A stretch of 64,000 nucleotides of DNA. Origin: Takakia lepidozioides (taxonomy: Eukaryota; Streptophyta; Takakiopsida; Takakiales; Takakiaceae). The position numbers were made by a program, and so were the translations under genes. The DNA is taken from contig CM060733.1 in the NCBI GenBank assembly GCA_030704615.1, positions 38,876,001-38,940,000 on the forward strand. Direction: 5' to 3'. The notes below the pieces were generated by a model. That model had not been told where the DNA came from. It saw only the letters and a program-made list of their open reading frames with translations, and did not search any database. This document shows positions 57,114 through 64,000 of the stretch, in pieces (the stretch's first letter is position 1; the number at the start of each line of letters is the position of its first letter).

Positions 57114-57260
57114 TATGTTGGATATGTGGAGGACCCCATGTCAAAGAGATTGCCCAGAGAATGGCAGAAGGCCGCCACAAGCACAGCCTGCACAGTTGCA
57201 GTGTGGGCATTGTGGCAAGTATGGGCATGGAGATGCCTAGTGTTATGACTTGCATCCTGA
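57105..57260 (+). pseudogene. Two zinc knuckles at the end of gag
   Basis: CWICGGPH (CX2CX3H) and CGHCGKYGHGDA (CX2CX4H) are spread over frames after the gag block. An in-frame TAG stands inside the second knuckle. They would bind nucleic acid in an intact element. Confidence 0.65.
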
Positions 57261-57450
57261 GTTGCGCCCAGGCCAGTTCCAAGGGAACAATGGTGGCCGG
57301 GGGCAAAATGGACCAGCCCAGAGAGGACGAGGTGGTCGGGCACGAGGTGCAGGCCAAGGGCAACCTCAACATGGCCAAGGACGCGGAGGTCAGGGTGTTG
57401 ATCAAGGCATGGCCAACCGGCTTCAGTAGCTAGAGCAGAGGCTCGCTGCC

Positions 57451-58551
57451 ATGGCTATAGCTCAGGCGGTACCGGCTCCCAGGCGGGATGGTCCACCTCC
57501 TGCTCCTGAGGGAGGAGATATGGGAGGCATGGGATTTATGTGCGGAGCAGCACTACCACTAGAGCAGGTGGAGTCTGCTGCAGCCGTGACTCGAGGAGCA
57601 GCACGAGTTCCTGAGCCACGAGGTGCAGAGGTGGAATTGGATCCACAGCGTGGGGAGGCAAGCCGTCAGGCAAGGCTTCCTCAGTCATTCACATTGGCGG
57701 AGACTGTGTCGACGCCATCCATGGCACCTAGTTCTCGCCCGACTGTTACCGAGGCGGAGGTTACTATGCCATTGGGGAGAGCTACACGTGCAGCATTGAC
57801 TCCTGCTGCCAAGGCTAGTGCGGCCGGTGTGTTATTGGGGGCAGCCACCTCTGTGTGTCAGGCCCCACTGTTCTCGGCAACAATGATTGCGACGCCGGGG
57901 GTGAGACCAGCTGCAGTGTTCAGACTAGCAGCAACACTCTGTGAGAGTGGGGAGGTCACTTCATCTTCTGCGGAGTTAGTAGAAGATGTAGTGGCAGAGG
58001 GATCCTCGGATTTGAGGGTCAAGACTGCCACGGCTGCGCCATGGCAAGTTGCAGCTGCCAGGTTAACGGAGCTGCCAGCTAGGCCAGCCATTGAGCGCGC
58101 CATGGTGACACCTGGAGTTGTCTTGTTAGACAACCAGGGAGGCATTTTCACTTTGAGTGGACCGGCAGACAAGAAGTACCGGCCACTGCGGGTCTTGTTG
58201 GACTCAGGAGCTCAGCCACTGATGTTGGGCAGAGCTGCTATTGCAGGTTTGGGCCTCATGGAGGCGGATATGGAGCCTTGTCCTTTCCAGATACAGACAT
58301 CTCTGGGAGGATCAGAGCAGGCTCGCGGCATGACACGGCATCAGTTGGCTATTAGACTGCATCCGGATCATCCTGTAGATGGCTCAGTGATGCAAGCCAA
58401 GGCCATTGTGACAGACGCGGTCTCTTACGATGTCCTCGTTGGTGGGGCAGTGTTATACCCCATGGGCTTCACCCTGGATTTCTGGGAGGAGTCAGCATCC
58501 TACAGGCCTGGATGGCAGTCAGGGGAGGTCGCCGTGCACAGCTCCCTGTGA
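57451..58551 (+). CDS. Linker and aspartic protease (retropepsin-like)
   Basis: A 366-residue open frame. The first two thirds are Ala/Thr/Pro-rich linker. The protease begins near residue 230 with GGIFTLSGPADKKYRPLRVL, followed by LLDSGAQPLMLG, the D-S-G catalytic site, and DAVSYDVLVGGAVLYPMGFT with the conserved flap-to-helix region. It would cut the Gag-Pol polyprotein. The D-S-G variant of the usual D-T-G is common in Ty3 elements. It is the only pol domain without a visible break. Confidence 0.75.
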   Translation: MAIAQAVPAPRRDGPPPAPEGGDMGGMGFMCGAALPLEQVESAAAVTRGAARVPEPRGAEVELDPQRGEASRQARLPQSFTLAETVSTPSMAPSSRPTVTEAEVTMPLGRATRAALTPAAKASAAGVLLGAATSVCQAPLFSATMIATPGVRPAAVFRLAATLCESGEVTSSSAELVEDVVAEGSSDLRVKTATAAPWQVAAARLTELPARPAIERAMVTPGVVLLDNQGGIFTLSGPADKKYRPLRVLLDSGAQPLMLGRAAIAGLGLMEADMEPCPFQIQTSLGGSEQARGMTRHQLAIRLHPDHPVDGSVMQAKAIVTDAVSYDVLVGGAVLYPMGFTLDFWEESASYRPGWQSGEVAVHSSL

Positions 58552-58904
58552 TATTCCATTGGGGTATTGCAGCTGGGGGTATTGCAGCTGCCCAGCGGGG
58601 CAGATGAAACACTAGCCGCTTCACAGCTGCAGTTAGTTGGCCTGGAGAGTGCTGGAAGGGCAATGCCCATGCAGAGGATGTGCCACCTCCAGCAGAGCAG
58701 GATGACATGCATGGTACGGCGGAGTTGCCTGCCATGGTTGCTCACACTCCGTTGTGGGGTACGAGCAAGGATTTGCAGCAAGCTGCTGATGGACGGGTGC
58801 AACAAGCTTGGGTAGAAGCTTTTGTACCGTCAGGAGAGGAGGAGAGTGCGGTGATTGCACCAGGGCCACCTCAGTTGTCGCCATTGGACACCACACCTCT
58901 GTGT

Positions 58905-59722
58905 GGCAGCGGCCGGATGAAGGCATTTGCCTTCTGGACTTGTTTGGCGGGATCAGCACCGGATTGGCTGCTGTGCTACAGGCAGGTGTGCGGGTAAGGC
59001 GTTACCTGTATATGTGGAGAGGGATGAGACTGCACGACGCGTCTCACTGCGCCATGTGGCTCAGTGGTACAGCAGTACCCTGACTTGTTGCCGTGTCTGC
59101 AGTTCGTGGATACCAACAAGCCTTGCCAGCAGACATTCCTTGTTGGGGGGGCGCAAGATTTGGAGCAGGTTGGCTCCATTGATCTGATAGTGGCAGGTTG
59201 GCCCTGCCAAGGGCATTCATCAGCCGGGCATGGCAATGGATTGCGAGACTCGAGGACGGGTCTGTTTTGGGAGATGGTGCGGATTTTGCGTGCTTGCAGC
59301 TTCATCAAGCTGTATCTCCAGCATACATCTTGGAGAATGTACCACTGATGGGTGATTCTCGGGCCAGGGTGATGGCCAGTGTGCATCAAGTCCGGTCGTG
59401 GCTTGGGTCAGCAGTATTGCTGGATGCAGCTGTAGTGGGGTCACGGGCTCATCGTCCACAACTATGGTGGACTAACTTGATGCCACCCGCACTGCTCAAG
59501 CGTGCATTTGATGGGGTGCAGCGGCCAGCACACCTCCCGGTGGATGGCATTTTGGACACAGGGAGGCAGTCTCAACGTGTGAGACACGATGACCGTTCGC
59601 CTTTGGCAGTGGTCAACAGGGTGGGTCAACCACGAGCAGCATTACCTACACTGCTCAGCTTCCAGGATCCCATGCTTTTCGGGATGGTGGACCTGGCCTC
59701 CTGTGGGATGCCAGTAGTGTAG
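58905..59722 (+). pseudogene. DNMT3/DRM-like cytosine-C5 DNA methyltransferase domain in the retrotransposon
   Basis: Motif I, LDLFGGISTGLAAVLQAG (58934-58987), binds S-adenosylmethionine. Motif II is YVERDETARRVSL (about 59008-59050). Motif IV, DLIVAGWPCQGHSS, holds the catalytic Cys at about 59205. Motif VI is YILENV (59324-59341) with the Glu of the ENV triplet. Motif VIII-like GSRAHRPQLWWTN is at 59438-59476. The ILENV and DA-x-V-x-AHRxRxxWxN patterns resemble the DNMT3/DRM class more than DNMT1 or CMT. Motifs I, II, IV and VI lie in different frames, so at least three frameshifts occurred near 59000, 59060 and 59290. A motif X candidate lies near 59820. The domain sits between protease and reverse transcriptase. 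Confidence 0.85.
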
Positions 59723-60329
59723 TGGAGCCTAAATGCCGACGACGAGAGGGGCTAGGGGGTTTGTCAACTAGGACCACGCGTGCCTTCTCTTTCAGAGGCA
59801 TACAGTCGTCAGGTGGGTTGGGGGGCAAAGCAATGGATTCTCAATTGCTTGACTGGATTGTCGCTGGTATGGCTGAGCAAGTATAGAGTGGCGGAGTGCA
59901 ATTCCCTTGACGGTCTCTCTGCCTACCGAGACGGTACAGGCCGGACAGTGGGGGCGAGCCGGTGAGGACCACGAGTTGTAGACATCATGGCACAGTGGGA
60001 GGTGCTCGAGGTGAGAGTTGGCAGCGAAGGCAGAGTGATGGATGAGGTTGAGGAGTCTACTCGGGATGAGGAGGTTTCAATGAGGAGTGATGGGGCCGGA
60101 TGAGGCCTTGTCATTGACTGAGCAGGAAGGGGGTACGCTCAAGAGGTTGCAGCAATCGAACCACGGGATCGTCCTCAACTCTAAGCCCACTGGACTTTAG
60201 GGGCAGTTACGGAGAACAATTGGGAGCCTGACATTGGACCCATTGTCACCGGAGGAGAGAGACGACGTATACGGCGGTTCCTGAGGGCTTATAGGAATTG
60301 CTTTGCCTTCAGTTTGAAGGACTTGGGGA

Positions 60330-60985
60330 GCACTGAAGGGTCAAGAGATCGTTATTGAGTTGGCCACTGACACGCCATCTTTCGGAGACCTATAGATACA
60401 GTGACATAGAGAGGTCTTTGATTCAGATGAGGACTCAAGATCTCTGGGAGGCAGGTTTGGTGGAGCTCTCTGGTGGAGAGTATGACTTCAGCCACAGTGA
60501 TGCCAGCTAAGAAGGATGTTATGGCAATGACGGGAGAGATGTAGAATGTATGTGCGGTGATTACCGGCCTGTAAATCGTCAGACCAAGTCCGATAGGTAT
60601 GCCATGCCAACACCCAGAGGGACTTTGATGCCAGTGGGCATTCCAAGGTACTTTGCAGTTGGATTTACGATCGGATATCACCAGTTGCCGATCAGGAGGC
60701 GGATACAGCAATAGACGGCATTCTGGGGATCAATGAGCACGGGAAGGATTGCTATACCAGTGGCGTTCTTACCATTTGGGCTTAAAAATGCTCCCGCTGA
60801 GTTTCAAAGAGTCAGGACAGGATTTAGCAGGGGTTTGGAGTTTGCTCAGTTGCTACATAGATGACATCATCATCTTTAGTGCTTACGGTGAGGAGCATGA
60901 GAGACACCTTCAGGGGGTATTTGAGCGCTTGAGGAGCATGGATTGAAGTTACATCCGGGCAAGTGCAAGTTTTTTCCACAACCAG
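60330..60985 (+). pseudogene. Reverse transcriptase, heavily frameshifted
   Basis: Recognisable pieces in order: DIERSLIQMRTQDLWEAGLV-like (60395), CGDYRPVNRQT (60555), GYHQLPIRR (60677), LPFGLKNAPAEFQR (60770) and the catalytic CYIDDIIIFS (60853). These are the Ty3-type RT motifs. Every piece lies in a different frame or is separated by stops. Confidence 0.8.
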
Positions 60986-61129
60986 ATTGGTATCTGGGTC
61001 ACATGATATATCTGGAGGATTGGGGGTTACAGCAGACTAAGGTAGAGTCCATTGCACAGGTTCCACGCCCCCACGGATGTGAGCGAGTTCGAGCTTCATG
61101 GGGTTAGCAAACTATACAGACGGTTTGTT

Positions 61130-61680
61130 AAGGGATTTAGGCCATTGCCAAGGCTCTAACCAAGCTGACCAAGGTGGACCGGAAGTGGCAGTGGAAGATG
61201 AGCAAGAACAAGCTTTTCAAGAGCTCAAGGCGAGGTGACCTCGGCGCCCATCTTGAGACGACCTATCAGGGGGCCGTCCTTTTAGCTACATACAGATTGG
61301 AGATGATGCTGGGCTTGGAGCGGTGCTCCACACAGGTGGATGATGAGGGAAGAGAGTTCGTAGTGCTTATGTAGACGCTCGAAAAACTGCTAAGAGTCTA
61401 AGTATAGCTCATATGAGGGAGAATGCTAGCTGCAGTGTGGGCCGTGGCACACACTTCAGGTGCTATTAACGGGCAATCCTCTCACCCTTGTCACGGATCA
61501 ACCACCACTCAAGTGGTTGCTGGAGTCAGACAAGCTTACGGGGAAGCTTGCACGGTGGGGCACTCATCCTTCAAGAGTATGACTTTCAGGTGGTGCATCG
61601 ACCGGGGTTGGTCAATCGAAATGTAGATGGGTTGAGTCGCAATCCATGCACGGCAGCAGGATGCACTGGCGCTGGAGGGT
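61130..61680 (+). pseudogene. RNase H and connecting region, frameshifted
   Basis: Pieces include DDEGREFVV (61337), GNPLTLVTDQPPLKW-like (61460-61510) and QEYDFQVVHRPGLVNRNVDG (61570), followed by LSRNP. The YDFxVxHRPGxxNxxxDxLSR pattern is the standard end of the Ty3 RNase H region. Confidence 0.7.
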
Positions 61681-62039
61681 GGCATGGTGAGACGGACGAG
61701 GAGGATGGTGCCAGGATGGCATGCATCTGCCATTTCTGGTATCTTGGCAGCGGAAAAAGGCCAGGTTGGACCTACAACAGGGATGACTGTAGATCAAGTG
61801 TATTGGGGACCTGAGGCCAGCAATGAGCAGGGTTGGCCGCAAAGATATACATGAGGATCAGTTGTGTTGGACTACCTCCGCGGAGTGGAGACCGGCAGCA
61901 CGATGACTGCCAAGAGAGAGGGATCGGATCCTACAACGAGCCAAGAGGTTCAGGGGGCGGGGACACACCTACTCCGAGTGTGGGAGGATGGTTGAGTGAG
62001 GATTGTGCCTCACCCAACACAGCGGGCACGGTTAGTGCG

Positions 62040-62720
62040 GCATGCCATGAGGAGTTGGGGCATTTTGGGGTGCGACGCAATATAAGTCTACTGCAGGTGC
62101 AGTATTGGTGTGCGTGGTATGCACACAGAGGTGCAACAATTTGTGGCTAGGTGCATGGTGTGTGACAGGGTGGTGCTTCATTACAACGGCACTACTACAC
62201 AATTGCACCCTCTTCGATCATGGATTGGGCTTACAGATGGGAGTCTTGACTTCGCAAGGCCGTTTGCCACTGACATGCGCCAAACAAGTAAGTTGTTGGG
62301 ATGGTGGAGGCATTCTCCAAGTGGATTGATTGGTTTCATTGCCTGATAAGGCTAGTGAGGAGCTGAGTATGCATTCCTTGGATTGTGTGCTTAGCCGATT
62401 CGGTTGCTACAGCTGAGGTATACTCACGGACCAAGGGAGAGATTCTTGGGGGAGAGTTCAGGCTTTGGTTGACAGGCCACGGAAACTGATAGACCACGCG
62501 ACCACTTCTCGGGATCATCCTGAAGACGATGGCTTGGCCAGAGAGAGTTGTTCAGACAGTAACAGAAGGGTTTTGCGCAAGGAAGTATGGTGCAGAAGGG
62601 ACACCTAGGAGATGGACCTTGCAGTTACCCTGGTTAGCCATGGGATACAGTTCAGCAAGAAAGCATCACTTGCCTCCTTTCACCATACTTTCTTCTCTTT
62701 GGCCGAGAGCCGGATTTGCC
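62040..62720 (+). pseudogene. Integrase, frameshifted
   Basis: The HHCC finger is visible as CHEELGHFGVRRNISLLQVQ and ARCMVCDRV (62045-62175). The core shows EAFSKWID (62308), ATTSRDHPEDDGLAE-like (62498) and the block around 62590-62700 ending SRICLHPLQ. The D,D(35)E residues cannot all be confirmed because of frame changes. Confidence 0.72.
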
Positions 62721-63120
62721 TACATCCATTGCAGAGAAGCTGCCAGTTCTTAACCTTGACGATCGGACGTGGTGGGCACGTGCATGTGAAGCAGCGTGCA
62801 GAGTGTTCAAGAGAGTCCTTTCCCATGGCCCTTTCGAGAACCTTGCATTGCACAACACCGTGATACTTTCTGAGGTATGTACCATTAATGTGGTGGGGGT
62901 ATCGTCCTGGGGTTCGGGAGATTCAACCCTGGTGACTATGTCTATTGCAAGCAGACTGCTCCTACGACCCTGGCTGTGCAGCGCGGACGTGTTATTTTGA
63001 GGGTTCGAGAGGTTCTTGCCCTCAGGCGGTCTTGGTCTTGGAGGGTCGGGATGGCATAACTTGGAAGGGGACCATGTGCGTCTTGTGCGCAATGTCACCT
63101 TCCGAATTCGATGGCAGGAT
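62720..63120 (+). pseudogene. Integrase C-terminal region
   Basis: PSIAEKLPVLNLDD, then a basic helix (WARACEAACRVFKRVL), then FNPGDYVYCKQTAPTTLAVQ and RGRVILRVREVLPSGVLVLE with GRDGITW. This is the GPY/F-like barrel region that follows the integrase core in Ty3 elements. Confidence 0.6.
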
Positions 63121-63124
63121 TGAC

Positions 63125-63305
63125 AAAACCTGGCAGTGGATCTGCAGGTTTGAGGTGCATGTTGTGTGTGGGTCTGCTAAAGGGGCAGCCCACAATGCTG
63201 GTGTATGGATCGATGCTCTGAGGTGGGATATGGGGGTGCTTGACTCCACCTCTTGAGATGGTTCCAAATGGGGATTGGTTATGTCCACAATGCATTGGAT
63301 AGTGG
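63125..63305 (+). pseudogene. PHD finger at the pol C-terminus
   Basis: Cysteine and histidine ligands follow the integrase tail across shifted frames: a CxVCG-type pair (about 63158-63172), a middle segment MLVYGSML-GGIWGCL where C and H ligands are degraded, then TPPLEMVPNGDWLCPQC (63245-63292). The PPL-x-x-VP-x-G-x-W-x-CP-x-C ending is diagnostic of PHD fingers. PHD fingers read histone H3 tails. Several ligands are lost in this copy. Confidence 0.6.
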
Positions 63306-63644
63306 GGAGTGGATAAACCATGGGAGGCTGAACAAGCAACGCAAGCCCAGCTACAGGAGACCTTGAATACACGAAGTCCTGGCTCAAGTTCACAGATGCA
63401 AGACGGCGACTAACGATGGGGCTCTTTGCACCGGCCGTCTTGGTCTATCGAGTTTTGAGTACGATAGGGACGGTGTGTACAGGACTTAGTACGGCTATGG
63501 CTATTACGTATTGTATATCTGGAGGTAGAGGGACCTAATCCACCAGCTAGGGGGCCGATTGTGGTAGACTACTTTATTGTGCCTGTATGTGTGGTGTGGT
63601 TTGGACGGCGAGTAGTTGTGTAGCGATATGTATGCGCACGACAG
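63306..63644. other. 3' untranslated region with possible polypurine tract
   Basis: GGAGGTAGAGGGA (63520) and CTAGGGGGCCGAT (63544) are purine-rich, the second just before TGTGGTAGACTACTT. The LTR may therefore start at about 63556 rather than at 63645. Confidence 0.45.
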
Positions 63645-64000
63645 TGTCAAGTTTAAAAAGCCCAAGTGTGAAAACAGCTAGCATAAAAACTAGTTATTTG
63701 TATTTAACACTGGATTTAGGTCAAGTGTTTTAAATCAGGTATCAAGTTTAGTTTGACACATGGTCCGTCTTATCTTCACGAGACGGCAGTCGCGCAGCTC
63801 ATCTCTATCGAGTTGAGCCTGCGCGAGACGAGCGCCTTCATGCTTTAGAATATGAGTGTGCTTATGTAGGGGTATAGGTTGTTGGGGGGTGGAGTCCCCA
63901 TAGCTGGGGGTGGTGGCCCCTGGCTCGACTTATATATTAAAGAGTGATGTTGAGGGATTTCATTATTGGTGTGAACAGTGTGTTGAGTTTTTTATCATTG
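63645..64000 (+). repeat. 3' LTR, cut by the window end
   Basis: It matches 52283-52640, with changes such as an extra A in AAAAACTAGTT and ATGGTCCGTC for CTGGTCCGTC. The hairpin is weakened by GGTATC replacing GGTGTC. Confidence 0.85.

Larger units (their letters stand above)
52283..64000 (+). mobile_element. Ty3/gypsy-type LTR retrotransposon carrying a DNA methyltransferase (runs off window)
   Basis: Two direct repeats, at 52283 onward and 63645 to the window end, share a start TGTCAAGTT and blocks such as AACTAGTTATTTGTATTTAA, GACGGCAGTCGCGCAGCTC (one extra base in the 5' copy) and TATTAAAGAGTGATGTTGA. They differ by scattered substitutions and indels, so the insertion is not recent. Between them the order is 5' ORF, gag, two zinc knuckles, aspartic protease, cytosine-C5 methyltransferase, reverse transcriptase, RNase H, integrase and PHD finger. 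Protease-RT-RNase H-integrase order places it in Ty3/gypsy. Almost every pol domain is frameshifted. The right LTR is cut by the window end. Confidence 0.88.

Noticed and set aside
56777-57343. 188-codon minus-strand frame opposite gag
   Set aside because: It is a shadow of the GC-rich gag and zinc-knuckle region.
58905-59722. Methyltransferase as a host gene with a nearby transposon
   Set aside because: It lies between protease and reverse transcriptase, on the same strand and inside one LTR pair.
1-64000. tRNA, rRNA or other structured RNA genes
   Set aside because: I looked for paired A and B boxes and conserved rRNA stretches and found none; the single B-box-like sequence at 15535 lacks a convincing A box.

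Overview
This is a eukaryotic nuclear window, almost certainly from the green-plant lineage. It holds a spliced gene for a chloroplast rhodanese of the STR11 type, a PPR gene fragment, plant-type L1 LINEs (DUF4283-like ORF1, zf-RVT tail), an LTR end with the plant initiator-tRNA-Met primer site, and an En/Spm-like transposase fragment. A charophyte alga such as Chara, or an early-diverging land plant, would fit; this placement is inference. Most of the window is nested, decaying transposable elements. Only the rhodanese gene, and perhaps the genes inside one DNA transposon, look intact. A 500-base N gap lies at 35993-36492.

Layout. 0.8-8.8 kb is LINE-A (+), with ORF1 and ORF2 both broken and part of the reverse transcriptase deleted. 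8.85-13.8 kb is LINE-B (-), arranged tail to tail with LINE-A, followed by a 3' stub of a third copy. 15.0-15.6 kb is a small terminal-inverted-repeat (TIR) element. 16.4-16.8 kb holds degenerate repeats centred on a palindrome. 18,870-26,266 is a 7.4-kb DNA transposon with matched TIRs and a 9-bp target duplication. It carries three unfamiliar genes (orfA, an antisense SWIM zinc-finger gene and a multi-exon acidic protein, orfB) and arrays of GGCGCC-centred palindromes. 27.1-33.5 kb holds an FCP1/NIF phosphatase-like pseudogene, a LINE zinc-finger scrap and an En/Spm-like transposase piece, all on the minus strand. 33.4-35.6 kb has two LTRs in inverted orientation. 36.5-38.1 kb is the right part of a second copy of the palindrome transposon with a divergent orfA. 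38.7-43.2 kb holds a LINE scrap, an LTR with primer site, a transposase-like gene of a family I cannot name, and a third transposon end. 44.8-45.5 kb is the STR11-like gene. 46.6-47.6 kb is a TIR element nested in another. 48-50.3 kb has a fourth LINE fragment and the PPR fragment.

51.3-64 kb holds the most notable element. A decayed Ty3-type gag-protease fragment is interrupted at 52,283 by an 11.7-kb Ty3/gypsy element that runs to the window end. Its order is LTR, an extra 5' ORF, gag, zinc knuckles, aspartic protease, a DNMT3/DRM-like cytosine-C5 DNA methyltransferase, reverse transcriptase, RNase H, integrase, PHD finger, LTR. A retroelement carrying both a DNA methyltransferase and a predicted histone reader suggests it may act on its own chromatin state. 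This copy is frameshifted many times.

The two strongest candidates for undescribed biology are the methyltransferase retrotransposon and the palindrome-rich DNA transposon family with its conserved orfA.
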